64,000 bases of DNA. It comes from Methylocystis sp. L43. GTDB taxonomy: Bacteria > Pseudomonadota > Alphaproteobacteria > Rhizobiales > Beijerinckiaceae. The stretch's first letter is position 1; the number at the start of each line of letters is the position of its first letter. The position numbers were made by a program, and so were the translations under genes. Below the pieces are notes generated by a model. The model saw only the letters and a program-made list of their open reading frames with translations. It was not told the origin of the DNA and searched no databases. Location: positions 1 through 64,000 of the forward strand of contig NZ_JADNRA010000026.1 of the NCBI RefSeq assembly GCF_015709525.1, read 5' to 3'. Of this stretch, positions 19,804 through 28,219 are shown in pieces.

Positions 19804-19858
19804 GACGCGCGCTGCGCGATTCTTCTCCCAGCGAAGCCGTCGCGCGTCATTTTTTTTT
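19804..19858 (+). terminator. Probable terminator of gatB
   Basis: GACGCGCG (19804-19811) can pair with CGCGCGTC (19841-19848) across a 29-base loop; nine T residues follow (19850-19858). Confidence 0.65.
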
Positions 19859-19909
19859 GATCCGACCGCGCTGACCACAATTTTTTTTTCTCTCCGAATG
19901 CGCGACCTC

Positions 19910-19932
19910 GCGCGCGCCTCAGAGGCGCGCGC
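19910..19932. repeat. GC-rich palindrome
   Basis: GCGCGCGCCTC (19910-19920) and GAGGCGCGCGC (19922-19932) are perfect complements around a single A. The function is unknown; neither strand has a T tract directly after it. Confidence 0.55.
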
Positions 19933-20428
19933 GGTCGGCGCCGCTCCACGTCGTCCGTCTCTCCGCCAGTGTCGAGTCGCCGGACCGCTACAGGCGCGTC
20001 CCGCAATTTTGCATCGCGTTCCGACATATCGCGCCGCGGCCGAACTCGGGCAGAGTGCGCGCGTCGCAACTGTTCGCGGATACGAAAGCAAATCAAGTAA
20101 TTGAACAGCAGGCGCGACTTGCGCCAAAGCGTGCGTCCGCACGGCTGGAGGCCTTCTCGAAGCGGATGTCGCCAACCGATTCCGCGCGCGGATCGTCGTC
20201 AATAAAACGCGCGGCGCAAAGCTGTCGCGATAGTCTCGCCGAAGCGTTTGCAAAGCAGCTTCGCGATCATTTTGCTTGCCGCGCGACAGCGCTCAACATG
20301 CCTCGTCATGCGTTGCGTTGATCACTTCTGCGCGCGCAGCACTTGAACGACTGCTTAACCGCGTTACGCTATTTGCGCGTATTGTCGGTGGACCATAGTT
20401 CCGGCAATTCGGATCAAGGGGACTTATT

Positions 20429-20731
20429 ATGGCGAGAGCTACAATGAAGCGTAAGCCGGCCAAGAAGGCTGCGGCGAAGAAAGGTGCGCGTAAAACCGCA
20501 AGGAAGGCTGCGACGAAGAAGTCGACGGCCAAGAAGGGCGCCCGCAAGGCTACGCGAAAGTCCGCTGCGAAAAAGACGACCCGCAAGGGCGTCCGCAAGG
20601 TGGCGACGAAAAAGCGCGGCGCTGTGAAGAAGGCCGGCGCCAAGAAGAGCACGCGCAAGGCTACCGCGAAGAAGCGCACGCCGCGCAAGGCGAAAACGCC
20701 AACCCCGCCAGCTGCGCCCGCGACCGCGTAA
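20429..20731 (+). CDS. Histone H1-like Lys/Ala-rich DNA-binding protein
   Basis: A 100-residue, extremely basic protein made almost only of Lys, Ala, Arg and Thr, with degenerate AAKK/TRKA repeats and a Pro/Ala-rich tail (TPTPPAAPATA). This is the composition of bacterial histone H1-like proteins (HctB/AlgP type) that coat and compact DNA. GGGGAC precedes the ATG. Because low complexity governs the match, orthology to a named protein cannot be claimed. It is preceded by a long gene-free region. Confidence 0.85.
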   Translation: MARATMKRKPAKKAAAKKGARKTARKAATKKSTAKKGARKATRKSAAKKTTRKGVRKVATKKRGAVKKAGAKKSTRKATAKKRTPRKAKTPTPPAAPATA

Positions 20732-20793
20732 GCCGAAGCGCCTCGCATGCGCGATCGGTCTTTCGCGTCACTGCGGCAGCGCTTCATGCACTC

Positions 20794-20836
20794 ATCGCCC
20801 GGGGGCGCGCGTCCAGTGAGACGCATCCCGGGCGAT
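20794..20836. other. Stem-loop after the histone-like gene
   Basis: ATCGCCCGGG (20794-20803) is complementary to CCCGGGCGAT (20827-20836). The stem is strong but has no T tract, so it may be a transcript-end stabiliser or a weak terminator. Confidence 0.5.
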
Positions 20837-20898
20837 AGCATTCACAGCTCACTGCATTTTCAGCGCGGCGCGTCCGGCGCTCCCGCCTTTCGTTGCGC

Positions 20899-21399
20899 TT
20901 AGCGCGTCAGGCATTCCGTCGCGAAATCGCGCCACATCGGCAAACCCTCTTTCGACTCGCGTTTCATCCTGTCCCACTCCTCGGCGCAGGCCCGCATCTT
21001 CTCGCGCGCCGCGCGGGGAAGGGTCGGCGGCGGCTGGCTTGTATCGACCGGAGGCGGCGCTTGGGGCGGCGAAAGCGCGTCGACGCCAGGCGGCTGCGGA
21101 GTTTGCGGAGCGGGCTTCGCGCTCGGCGTCGGCGATACGACCGTTGGAGGTCGCGTTGCGCGGGGCTGCCGCGCCGCTGGTCGCCCCACGTCCCGTTGAG
21201 GCGCGAGGGGTCGTTGCTTTTGCTGCGCCGGGCCCGAGCGCGCTCGAGTCGGCGGCGTTGGCGTCGTCGGCTTGACCTGTGCGAACGATACGCTCGCCGC
21301 GAGAAGCGCGCTGGCGGCGATCGCCGAAGCGCGCGCCAGGCGGCTCAGAGAAGAGTTGCGCGAGCTGACTTTCAATGGTTTTTCCTCGCGCAAGCACAT
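20899..21399 (-). CDS. Exported Pro-rich protein with C-terminal Cys-containing domain, unknown function
   Basis: About 166 residues: a signal peptide ending VSFA, a long Pro/Thr/Gln-rich linker (residues ~45-125), and a small C-terminal domain (ACAEEWDRMKRESKEGLPMWRDFATECLTR type) with two cysteines. That C-terminal domain is familiar from many alphaproteobacterial exported proteins of unknown function. The ATG at 21399 lacks a good ribosome site; a TTG at 21375 has GAGGAA at proper spacing and may be the true start. It is divergent from hemB. Confidence 0.7.
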   Translation of the reverse strand: MCLREEKPLKVSSRNSSLSRLARASAIAASALLAASVSFAQVKPTTPTPPTRARSGPAQQKQRPLAPQRDVGRPAARQPRATRPPTVVSPTPSAKPAPQTPQPPGVDALSPPQAPPPVDTSQPPPTLPRAAREKMRACAEEWDRMKRESKEGLPMWRDFATECLTR

Positions 21400-21503
21400 T
21401 GGCCGTCCAACCTCTATAGCCCGAAGTCCATTCGCCTCGAAAGCGCAGGACGGAGATGACCGGGGAAGGGTGCATGTCAACGAGGCCAGAGAGCGGAGGC
21501 GCC

Positions 21504-22529
21504 ATGAACGATGCACGAAAGCCCGTTAAAGCAGCCGGGCGGCTGAGCCTGCTGCAGCGCCCGCGTCGCAATCGGAAGAGCGAATGGGCGCGTCGTCTCG
21601 TCAGGGAAAACGCGCTTGAGGTCTCCGACCTCATCTGGCCCCTCTTCTTGATCGACGGAGCCGATCGTCGCGAGCCGGTATCTTCAATGCCGGGCGTGTT
21701 CCGTTACTCGGTCGACGCGGCGGTCGAAGCCGTCGCAGAGGCGGCCGCGCTTGGCGTGCCGGCTGTGGCGCTCTTCCCCTATACCGATCCGGACCTGCGC
21801 GACGAAATCGCGAGCGCGGCGCTCGATCCCGAGAATCTCGTTTGTCGCGCCTGCCAGGCGATCAAGAGCGCCGTTCCCGACATCGGCCTCATTACCGATG
21901 TCGCGCTCGATCCTTATACGAGCCACGGGCATGACGGACTTCTCGTCGGCGACGAGATTGTCAACGACGCGACCGTCGCCGTTCTGGCGCGGCAGGCGGT
22001 CACTCAAGCGCGCGCAGGCGCGGACATCATTGCGCCCTCGGATATGATGGATGGACGCGTTGAAGCGATCCGCAACGCGCTCGACGCCGAGGGCTTCGAG
22101 AACGTTCAGATCATGAGCTACGCCGCGAAATATGCGTCGGCGTTTTACGGGCCGTTCCGTGACGCGATCGGCACCAGCAAGACGCTCAGAGGGGACAAGC
22201 GCACCTATCAGATGGACCCCGCCAACTCCGACGAAGCGCTACGCGAAGTGGGCCTCGACCTCGAGCAGGGGGCCGATATGGTGATGGTGAAGCCGGGAAT
22301 GCCCTATCTCGATATCGTGCGACGCGTCGTCGACGTCTATCACGCGCCAACATTCGCTTATCAGGTGTCTGGCGAATACGCGATGATTGCCGCGGCGGCG
22401 CAAAACGGCTGGATCGATGGCGAACGCGCCATGCTCGAAAGTCTACTGGCTTTCAAGCGCGCCGGGGCCTCAGGCGTCCTGACTTATTTCGCGCTCAGCG
22501 CGGCGCGGGCGCTGCAAGGAAGGAAGTGA
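21504..22529 (+). CDS. hemB: Delta-aminolevulinic acid dehydratase (porphobilinogen synthase)
   Basis: A 341-residue enzyme joining two 5-aminolevulinate molecules into porphobilinogen in haem and cobalamin synthesis. The two active-site lysines are in AAKYASAFYGPFRDA and MVKPGMPYLD. The metal segment reads TDVALDPYTSHGHDG with Asp/Ala in place of the cysteines of zinc enzymes, so it belongs to the Mg-type group. GGAGGC lies just before the ATG at 21504; upstream in-frame starts are not needed. Confidence 0.96.
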   Translation: MNDARKPVKAAGRLSLLQRPRRNRKSEWARRLVRENALEVSDLIWPLFLIDGADRREPVSSMPGVFRYSVDAAVEAVAEAAALGVPAVALFPYTDPDLRDEIASAALDPENLVCRACQAIKSAVPDIGLITDVALDPYTSHGHDGLLVGDEIVNDATVAVLARQAVTQARAGADIIAPSDMMDGRVEAIRNALDAEGFENVQIMSYAAKYASAFYGPFRDAIGTSKTLRGDKRTYQMDPANSDEALREVGLDLEQGADMVMVKPGMPYLDIVRRVVDVYHAPTFAYQVSGEYAMIAAAAQNGWIDGERAMLESLLAFKRAGASGVLTYFALSAARALQGRK

Positions 22530-22576
22530 CGCGTGCGTCGCTTCCTTCAAGCTTTGTTCAAAGAGAAAGTGGATCG

Positions 22577-23017
22577 TCACGCCGCGTCGCGCAGGCTGCG
22601 TACGCGGTCGTGGTTTTCCTTCACGCCCTGATACTGGCGCTGGACCATCGATCGAATCTCCGGAGGGAGAGGCTGCGCGATGGCCTGCTGATAGGCGTCC
22701 TTGGCGGCGTCCTCGCCGCGCTCGACCTCCTCCAGCACAGCCTGTTCCGATCGGCTCGTCAAAGCGGCCTTCAGATTTGTCCAAGCCCGGTGCATGGCGC
22801 CGGTCATGGAGCCGCTCTTCGAAGGCTCCCCGCCCAGGCTGACGATCTTGGATTCGAGCTCCTTAGCGCCTTCGGCGCAGCGCGCGGCCGCCGTTCGAAA
22901 CACAGTCTTTAGCGTCGGATTTTCGACGTCTTCAGCCGCGGCCAGAAACCCTTGCTCGCCGTCGCGACTGATTTCGGCCAGCTCATTCAACGTGGTGATG
23001 ACTTCAGACTTTTCCAT
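22577..23017 (-). CDS. PA2169-family four-helix-bundle protein (DUF2383, ferritin-like)
   Basis: A 146-residue, wholly helical protein beginning MEKSEVITTLNELAEISRDGEQGF, the typical start of PA2169-family proteins. Acidic and His residues that could bind metal are scattered (ENPTLKTVF, WTNLKAAL, ERGEDAAKDAYQQA), but no ferritin iron site is certain. The function is unknown; the family is often stress-induced. It converges with hemB. Confidence 0.85.
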   Translation of the reverse strand: MEKSEVITTLNELAEISRDGEQGFLAAAEDVENPTLKTVFRTAAARCAEGAKELESKIVSLGGEPSKSGSMTGAMHRAWTNLKAALTSRSEQAVLEEVERGEDAAKDAYQQAIAQPLPPEIRSMVQRQYQGVKENHDRVRSLRDAA

Positions 23018-23248
23018 TTTCCTGCCTCCCGAGGACGCAAGGGCGTACGGGTCCTAAACAATAGCCCGATTGCTTTGTTCCGGCGGATTGCAAGGCCGGA
23101 GCGTCGGCGGGACGGGCGACGCCGCGAGACTCCGAACTCGCGGGGTGGACAAAGACTCGCAAGCATGGTTTGCAGGACCGCCCGCTGCGCCGCTTTCGCG
23201 CGCGTCAGCGAGTTATCTTTCAGCCCCCCTCCAGGCCTCGCTAAAGAT

Positions 23249-23668
23249 ATGATTCGACGCGCCGTTCTTGTTGCCGCTCTATCGTTTTGCGCCGCCGGGC
23301 CGGCCCGAGCGGATTTTCGTCTGTGCAACAACACGAGCGCGCGCGTCAGCGTCGCCATCGCTTACACCGACGGGCGCAACTGGTTGTCGGAGGGGTGGTG
23401 GAACCTTCGGCCGAGCGTTTGCGAAACGCTTCTGCGCGGTCCGCTCGCCGCCCAATATTATTATGTCTACGCGATGGACGAGCGCGGCGGCGAATGGAAG
23501 GGCAAGGCGTTCATGTGCACGCGTGACCGGGAATTCCGCATCGACGGCCGAGAGGACTGTTTCGCGCGCGGCTTTGATCGAACCGGATTTTTCGAAATCG
23601 ACACGGGACGGGACGCGAAGAGCTGGACGGTTCAGCTCACTGACCCCAACGCCGCGCCCGCGCAATAA
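23249..23668 (+). CDS. DUF1036 exported protein
   Basis: A 139-residue protein with a signal peptide (1-21, ending ARA) and a DUF1036 domain: DFRLCNNTSARVSVAIAYTDG, GWWNLRPSVCETLL and YVYAMDERGG. Four cysteines may form disulfides. Function is unknown. The ATG at 23249 is chosen to place the signal peptide first. pyk follows 23 bases later and may be co-transcribed. Confidence 0.85.
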   Translation: MIRRAVLVAALSFCAAGPARADFRLCNNTSARVSVAIAYTDGRNWLSEGWWNLRPSVCETLLRGPLAAQYYYVYAMDERGGEWKGKAFMCTRDREFRIDGREDCFARGFDRTGFFEIDTGRDAKSWTVQLTDPNAAPAQ

Positions 23669-23691
23669 CTCAATTCAGGAACTGCTTCATC

Positions 23692-25134
23692 ATGAGAAGG
23701 TCGCGGCGCGTCAAAATTATCGCAACGCTTGGTCCGGCGACGGTCGACAAAGCGGTCATCGCGGGGCTCGTGCGCGCCGGCGCCGACGTCTTCCGCATCA
23801 ACATGAGCCATACGGATCATGCCGGGCTCGCCAGCTATGTTCGGATTATCCGCGAAATTGAGAACGACATCTCGCGCGCGATCGCCGTGCTCGTCGATCT
23901 CCAGGGCCCGAAGCTGCGCATCGGCGCCTTCGAAGAAGGCTCCGTTCATCTGCGCAAGGGCGACGTCTTCGTCTTCGACAGCGACCCCAAACCCGGCGAC
24001 GCCACGCGCGTGCGCTTGCCGCATCCCGAGATTTTAGCGGCGCTCAAGGTCAATGATTCGATTCTCATCGATGATGGCCGCGTGCGGCTGCATGTGGTCG
24101 AAACGTCGCCGGAGCGGGCGCACGCCGTCGTCGACGTCGCTGGGCGCCTCTCGAACCGCAAGGGCGTCAGCCTGCCCGACACCGAAATTCCGATCACCTC
24201 GATGACCAACAAGGATCGCGCCGATCTCGACGCCGCGCTCAAAGAGCGCGTCGACTGGGTTGCGATCTCCTTCGTCCAGCGTCCCGAAGACGTCCTTGAA
24301 GTGAAGCAGATCACGCAAGGCCGGGTGATGGTCATGGCGAAGATCGAGAAGCCTCAAGCGATTTCGAGGCTCGAGGAGGTGATCGAGGTTTCTGACGCGT
24401 TGATGGTGGCGCGTGGCGACCTTGGCGTCGAAGTGCCGCTCGAGCGCGTGCCTGGACTTCAAAAGCGCATCAACCGTTCGGCGCGACGGCTGGGCAAGCC
24501 GGTCGTCATCGCGACGCAGATGCTCGAGTCGATGATCCTGTCGCCCTTGCCGACGCGCGCCGAAGTGTCCGACGTCGCCACCGCCGTCTTTGAAGGCGCG
24601 GACGCCGTCATGCTCTCCGCCGAAAGCGCGGCGGGGCAATATCCGCACGAAGCCGTCGCCACCATGAGCCGGATCGCGGAAGAGGTCGAGACGGACGCGA
24701 TCTACCGCTCGATCATCAATGCCCAGCGCGGCGAATTGCCCAATCCAACCTCAGCCGACGCCATCGCCGTCGCCGCCCGCGACGTGGCGCAAACGCTTCA
24801 TTCGAAGGCGATCATCGCCTGGACGTCATCCGGCACGACGGCGCTGCGGATCGCCCGCGAACGGCCGCAGTCGCCGATTCTCGCGCTGACGCCGAAGCGC
24901 GACACCGCGCGTCGCCTGGCGCTTGTCTGGGGCGTGCACGCGCTGGAGACGCGCGACGCCGTCGACATTGAAGATATGGTGGGGCGCGCCTGCGAATATT
25001 CGGAGAGCGAGGGGTTCGGCGGCCCTGGCGACCGGGTCATCATCGTCGCCGGCATGCCTTTCGGCACGCCGGGCGCGACAAACATGATCCGCATCGCACA
25101 TTTGGGTGAGCAGCGCCAAGACGGCGACGTCTAG
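23692..25134 (+). CDS. pyk: Pyruvate kinase
   Basis: A 480-residue glycolytic enzyme making pyruvate and ATP from phosphoenolpyruvate. The barrel core is clear: [35 protein letters not shown], the catalytic [33 protein letters not shown] and the [19 protein letters not shown] region, with a C-terminal domain ending in [10 protein letters not shown]. Its TAG stop shares the palindrome CTAG with the stop of the convergent cold-shock gene. Confidence 0.96.
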   Translation: MRRSRRVKIIATLGPATVDKAVIAGLVRAGADVFRINMSHTDHAGLASYVRIIREIENDISRAIAVLVDLQGPKLRIGAFEEGSVHLRKGDVFVFDSDPKPGDATRVRLPHPEILAALKVNDSILIDDGRVRLHVVETSPERAHAVVDVAGRLSNRKGVSLPDTEIPITSMTNKDRADLDAALKERVDWVAISFVQRPEDVLEVKQITQGRVMVMAKIEKPQAISRLEEVIEVSDALMVARGDLGVEVPLERVPGLQKRINRSARRLGKPVVIATQMLESMILSPLPTRAEVSDVATAVFEGADAVMLSAESAAGQYPHEAVATMSRIAEEVETDAIYRSIINAQRGELPNPTSADAIAVAARDVAQTLHSKAIIAWTSSGTTALRIARERPQSPILALTPKRDTARRLALVWGVHALETRDAVDIEDMVGRACEYSESEGFGGPGDRVIIVAGMPFGTPGATNMIRIAHLGEQRQDGDV

Positions 25135-25343
25135 TCCTGCAGCTGCAGCTTATCGGCGGACGACCTGCCGCTACGCTTGTCCACGACAAGTTCGTAGGAA
25201 ACCTTCTGGCCTTCAGCGAGGCTGTCCAGGCCTGCGCGCTCGACGGCGCTGATGTGTACGAAGACGTCCTGGCCGCCGGCGTCCGGCTGAATGAAGCCGA
25301 AGCCCTTTTGTGCGTTGAACCACTTTACGGCGCCTGTCGGCAT
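25131..25343 (-). CDS. Cold-shock domain protein (CspA family)
   Basis: A 70-residue single-domain RNA/ssDNA-binding protein. RNP1 (KGFGFIQP) and RNP2 (VFVHIS) are present, with GAVKWFNAQ at the start. GAAAGGA stands seven bases upstream of the ATG; the longer reading from 25400 is not needed. It overlaps the end of pyk by four bases, tail to tail. Confidence 0.95.
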   Translation of the reverse strand: MPTGAVKWFNAQKGFGFIQPDAGGQDVFVHISAVERAGLDSLAEGQKVSYELVVDKRSGRSSADKLQLQD

Positions 25344-25529
25344 GGCTTTTCCTTTCAAAATAGCAGGAACGCTGCGGATCGCTGCGTTCTTCTCAGTCAA
25401 TCGGAGCTTGGGAAAGGTCAGGCGCCGCGCGTCTTGAGACGAGAGAGCAAGATCGTTCGGCCGAAACTCGAATGCGCGATGAATATTATAGGAGCCGACG
25501 CGCGATGAAAACCCGGCAGGCGAGAATTG

Positions 25530-26009
25530 TTATTCTCCCTGTGGCCGCCATTCCATCATGACGGTTTCGCGACCGGACAATGTGTTCGCGCCGCGCCCGA
25601 CGCGCGAAAATCCGTCACGTTCATAAAAACGGATGGCGCGAGCGTTGTCCGCATTGACGTCAAGCCGAACAAGCCTTGGCGAGACATTTCGCGCCGCCGA
25701 CAGCAGCGACGCGCCGAAGCCTGCGCCGAAGCGATTAGGAGCGACGCAAATCTGATCGAGCCAGCCGTCCGCCGGGTTGATCACGACGAAGCCTGCAAGC
25801 GTCGACTGAGCGTCAAACAGGCAGAGGGTCACCGATCCAGTCGCTTCCAACTCCCGAATGCGGCGTCGGAGCCAGTCGCGACGCCCCTCGAAGTCGATCT
25901 CGGGATAGGTGACCCGCCAGGAGGCGACCCAAACGTCGAGAATGAAGGGCCAGTCGTCGTCGACGCGCAGACGCAGATTCAGCGACGCCTGTGCGGTCGG
26001 GGCGTTCAT
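25530..26009 (-). CDS. GNAT-family N-acetyltransferase
   Basis: A 159-residue acetyl-CoA-dependent acetyltransferase of unknown substrate. The fold shows in LRLRVDDDWPFILDVWVASWR, the LAGFVVINPADGWLDQICVAPNRFGAGFGASLL motif A region, and VNADNARAIRFYERDGF. It is translationally coupled to the phosphatase gene upstream (4-base overlap, 26006-26009). Confidence 0.9.
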   Translation of the reverse strand: MNAPTAQASLNLRLRVDDDWPFILDVWVASWRVTYPEIDFEGRRDWLRRRIRELEATGSVTLCLFDAQSTLAGFVVINPADGWLDQICVAPNRFGAGFGASLLSAARNVSPRLVRLDVNADNARAIRFYERDGFSRVGRGANTLSGRETVMMEWRPQGE

Positions 26010-26797
26010 GCCTTCCTCATCAGATCGAGCAGCTGGCGGTGGATCGCCTCATTGCCTGCGCAGATTTCGCCCTTGCCAAGCATGTCTGCGCCGCCTGAAA
26101 AATCGCTGACGAAGCCGCCGGATTCACGAACGAGCACGATTCCCGCCGCCACATCCCAGGAGCTGATGCCGCGCTCCCAATAGCCGTCGAAACGCCCGCA
26201 GGCGACCATCGCGAGATCGAGCGCGGCGGCGCCCAAGCGGCGAATGTTGGCGATTTTTCCCATGCCGGCTGCAAGCTCGCGCTTGAAGGATTCATGGTCG
26301 CGAACCCGCGCCAGCGGCGGAATTCCGCAGGCCACCATCGACTCGCCGAGCGAACGCCGCGCCGCGACGCGCATGCGGCGATTGTTGAAATAGGCGCCCT
26401 GGCCGAGCTCGGCGACGAACATGTCGTCGGTGGCGGGATTATAGACGAGGCCGGCGACGAGACGGTCCTCGCGCTCCAGCCCGATAGAGATGGCGAAGAC
26501 TGGAACGCCGTGGAGGAAATTCGACGTGCCGTCGAGCGGGTCGATAATCCAGCGGTGGCTCTTGTCGGAACCTTCGACGACGCCGCCTTCCTCGAGAACG
26601 AAGCCATAGCCGGGGCGCGCCTTCGACAGTTCGTCGAACAGAGTCTTCTCGGCGCGCTTGTCGGCCGCGCTAACGAAATCGCCCGGACCTTTCACCGAAA
26701 CTTGGAGGTTCTCGACCTCCCCGAAATCGCGTTTAAGGCCACGTCCCGCTTTCAGAGCGGCGGCGGTCATCACATTCATCAAGGCGGAGCGAATCAT
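26006..26797 (-). CDS. suhB: Inositol monophosphatase family protein (SuhB-like)
   Basis: A 263-residue Mg-dependent phosphatase. The metal motifs are WIIDPLDGTSNFLHG and SWDVAAGIVL, with a preceding EEGG in place of the more common GEE. The N-terminus MIRSALMNVMTAAALKAGRGLKRDFGEVENL is typical of alphaproteobacterial SuhB. Substrate could be inositol-1-phosphate or a related sugar phosphate. It runs divergently from the CtrA-box/rcdA region. Confidence 0.88.
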   Translation of the reverse strand: MIRSALMNVMTAAALKAGRGLKRDFGEVENLQVSVKGPGDFVSAADKRAEKTLFDELSKARPGYGFVLEEGGVVEGSDKSHRWIIDPLDGTSNFLHGVPVFAISIGLEREDRLVAGLVYNPATDDMFVAELGQGAYFNNRRMRVAARRSLGESMVACGIPPLARVRDHESFKRELAAGMGKIANIRRLGAAALDLAMVACGRFDGYWERGISSWDVAAGIVLVRESGGFVSDFSGGADMLGKGEICAGNEAIHRQLLDLMRKA

Positions 26798-26987
26798 TTA
26801 AGAAGAGCCTAGGGGGAGGGTTGTGGGAGGTTCAACGCTTTTCGAGCGCGGCGGGCGCCCGGTGACGCATGCGGAGGGTTGTTCAAATGCGCCAGTTTTC
26901 GCCCTGGAGCCAGTCCCTTTTTCGGCTTTGCCGCCGCTTCGTCTCCATGGGCCAAAAACGCTCGACACAAGGGCAGCTTGGCGCGCG

Positions 26988-27002
26988 TTAACCTTAAATT
27001 AA
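26988..27002 (+). promoter_or_regulatory. CtrA-binding box (full consensus)
   Basis: TTAA-CCTTAAA-TTAA matches the CtrA consensus TTAA-N7-TTAA without mismatch. TATCAT at 27007-27012 is a plausible -10, so the box would cover the -35, the usual place for CtrA activation. The predicted transcript starts near 27019. Confidence 0.75.
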
Positions 27003-27018
27003 CGATTATCATGCAGCC

Positions 27019-27122
27019 TGAATGTGTCCCTAGGTGGGACCTTCGAGTGGCTTCTTCTCCACTCGTCCTTGATGCCTCCCTGTCAAGAAGCCTTGAGAGC
27101 CGCCGTTGCGGCTCTCTTTTTG
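27019..27122 (+). ncRNA. Putative CtrA-controlled small RNA with four hairpins
   Basis: Four consecutive hairpins are visible: GTCCC/GGGAC (27026-27040), CGAGTGG/CCACTCG (27044-27065), CTTGA/TCAAG (27068-27087) with the loop TGCCTCCCTG, and the terminator GAGAGCCGC/GCGGCTCTC (27095-27116) followed by TTTTTT. The CCUCCC loop is complementary to Shine-Dalgarno sequences, as in known alphaproteobacterial trans-acting sRNAs. No reading frame of note exists here. The 5' end is inferred from the -10; it could instead be an attenuated leader of rcdA. Confidence 0.65.
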
Positions 27123-27149
27123 CGTTCGGCGCGGGACGGCCCGTTAAGG

Positions 27150-27164
27150 TTAAAGAAAGGCTAA
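27150..27164 (+). promoter_or_regulatory. Second CtrA-like site before rcdA
   Basis: TTAA-AGAAAGG-CTAA differs from the CtrA consensus by one base. It lies after the small-RNA terminator and just before rcdA, so it could control rcdA directly. Confidence 0.5.
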
Positions 27165-27197
27165 GCGCGCGCCCCTCGGTGCTCTGCGTTACAGTTC

Positions 27198-27773
27198 ATG
27201 CCATCAGAGACGCAACCGCGTCGCATTTGCGTGAACGTTCGTATGGCTCGAGTCAAAGGCAGCGTGGGGGAGAAGCAGCCGGTCTCTTTCATCGAGAGAC
27301 TGGCGGGATCGGAGGGCTTTTGCGCTCTGTTTCGCGAGGGAATGAGCCTCGTGGAGGAGGCGGCCTGCTATCTCGACGGCGACGGACGTCTCGACGCGAA
27401 ATCGCTGCCACGGACCGAAGCTCTCGCCTATGCGGCTGAAAGCATGCGGCTGACCACGAGATTGATGCAGATTGCGTCCTGGCTGTTGCTGCAGCGCGCG
27501 GTGAACCAGGGAGAGCTGACGCGCCATCAGGCGGCGAGCAATCGGCATCGCGTCAAGCTTCGCGAGCAGGAACTCGCTTCCGCCCCCGAACTCTTCCAGC
27601 GCCTGCCGCTCCGCCTGCGCGAGTTGTCGCTGCAGTCTCTGCGCCTGCAGGCGCGGATCATCCACCTTGACCGGCTGATACATGCGCTCGAGCCGGCCCT
27701 TGCCGCGCCGGCGCCGCTGTCAAGTCCGGTCGAAGCCCAGATCGCGAGACTGCGCGCCGCTTTCGCCCAGTGA
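27198..27773 (+). CDS. rcdA: RcdA-like regulator of CtrA degradation (DUF1465)
   Basis: A 191-residue helical protein. The segment SFIERLAGSEGFCALFREGMSLVEEAACYLDGDGR is the DUF1465/RcdA signature, followed by AYAAESMRLTTRLMQIASWLLLQRAV. In Caulobacter, RcdA is an adaptor that, after CpdR primes ClpXP, delivers substrates including (with PopA and c-di-GMP) CtrA. The first ATG is 27198; 27243 is also possible and would leave a longer leader; neither has a clear ribosome site. A CtrA-like site precedes it, fitting the known CtrA control of rcdA. cpdR is encoded 1.4 kb downstream. Confidence 0.88.
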   Translation: MPSETQPRRICVNVRMARVKGSVGEKQPVSFIERLAGSEGFCALFREGMSLVEEAACYLDGDGRLDAKSLPRTEALAYAAESMRLTTRLMQIASWLLLQRAVNQGELTRHQAASNRHRVKLREQELASAPELFQRLPLRLRELSLQSLRLQARIIHLDRLIHALEPALAAPAPLSSPVEAQIARLRAAFAQ

Positions 27774-27796
27774 TATCCTTCAGGCGAACCAACTGG

Positions 27797-27829
27797 AGGC
27801 GGCGGTTTGACCGCCGCCTTCTTTTTATT
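27797..27829 (+). terminator. Rho-independent terminator of rcdA
   Basis: AGGCGGCGGT (27797-27806) and ACCGCCGCCT (27810-27819) form a 10-bp stem with a three-base loop, followed by a T-rich run to 27829 that overlaps the rpmE stop codon. Confidence 0.9.
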
Positions 27830-28055
27830 TCTTGCCGAAAGAGAGATTTCCGAAGCGGGAGTTGAAGCGCGACAAACGTCCGCCGCGGTCGAGCAGTTGC
27901 GTTGATCCGCCCGTCCAGGCCGGGTGCGTCTTCGGATCGATGTCGAGCTGCATCGTGTCCCCCGCCTTACCCCAGGTGGAACGGGTCGTAAATTCCGTGC
28001 CGTCGGTCATCACGACCTTGATCATGTGATATCCGGGGTGGATGTCCTTTTTCAT
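27825..28055 (-). CDS. rpmE: 50S ribosomal protein L31
   Basis: A 76-residue ribosomal protein starting [20 protein letters not shown]. The zinc-binding cysteines of the other L31 type are absent, as is usual for alphaproteobacterial copies. AAGGA precedes the ATG at 28055; the longer reading to 28175 is spurious. Confidence 0.95.
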   Translation of the reverse strand: MKKDIHPGYHMIKVVMTDGTEFTTRSTWGKAGDTMQLDIDPKTHPAWTGGSTQLLDRGGRLSRFNSRFGNLSFGKK

Positions 28056-28219
28056 AACGATGCATCCTTTTTGCGATGGAAACGACTGAAAACCCACGCC
28101 GCGGCGGCGCGGGGTCGGCCGTTCGAAACAAGCGAATTTGCTGGCGCTGATAGCGCACTGCGGGCAAATGGGCAAGTTGGCCCCTAACGGCCGGGCGCCA
28201 CAAGCGAGGAATACAGATA

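Larger units (their letters stand above)
19767..20428. other. Long intergenic region with poly-T tracts and inverted repeats
   Basis: No convincing gene was found on either strand; the readings present are low-complexity and Arg-rich. It contains the gatB terminator, a second run of nine T at 19881-19889, a GC-rich palindrome at 19910-19932, and at its end the likely promoter of the histone-like gene. A small RNA is possible but nothing specific shows it. Confidence 0.5.
26798..27197. other. Regulatory intergenic region between suhB and rcdA
   Basis: No protein gene is supported. The right half holds a CtrA box, a probable small RNA and a second CtrA-like site; 26798-26980 shows no further structure that I could recognise. 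Confidence 0.6.

Noticed and set aside
19795-20253. 152-residue minus-strand reading frame after gatB
   Set aside because: Low-complexity, Arg/Ala-rich translation with Lys runs made by poly-T tracts, no ribosome site and no domain.
26809-27012. 67-residue minus-strand reading frame upstream of suhB
   Set aside because: It starts inside the CtrA box, lacks a ribosome site and has no homology that I recognise.
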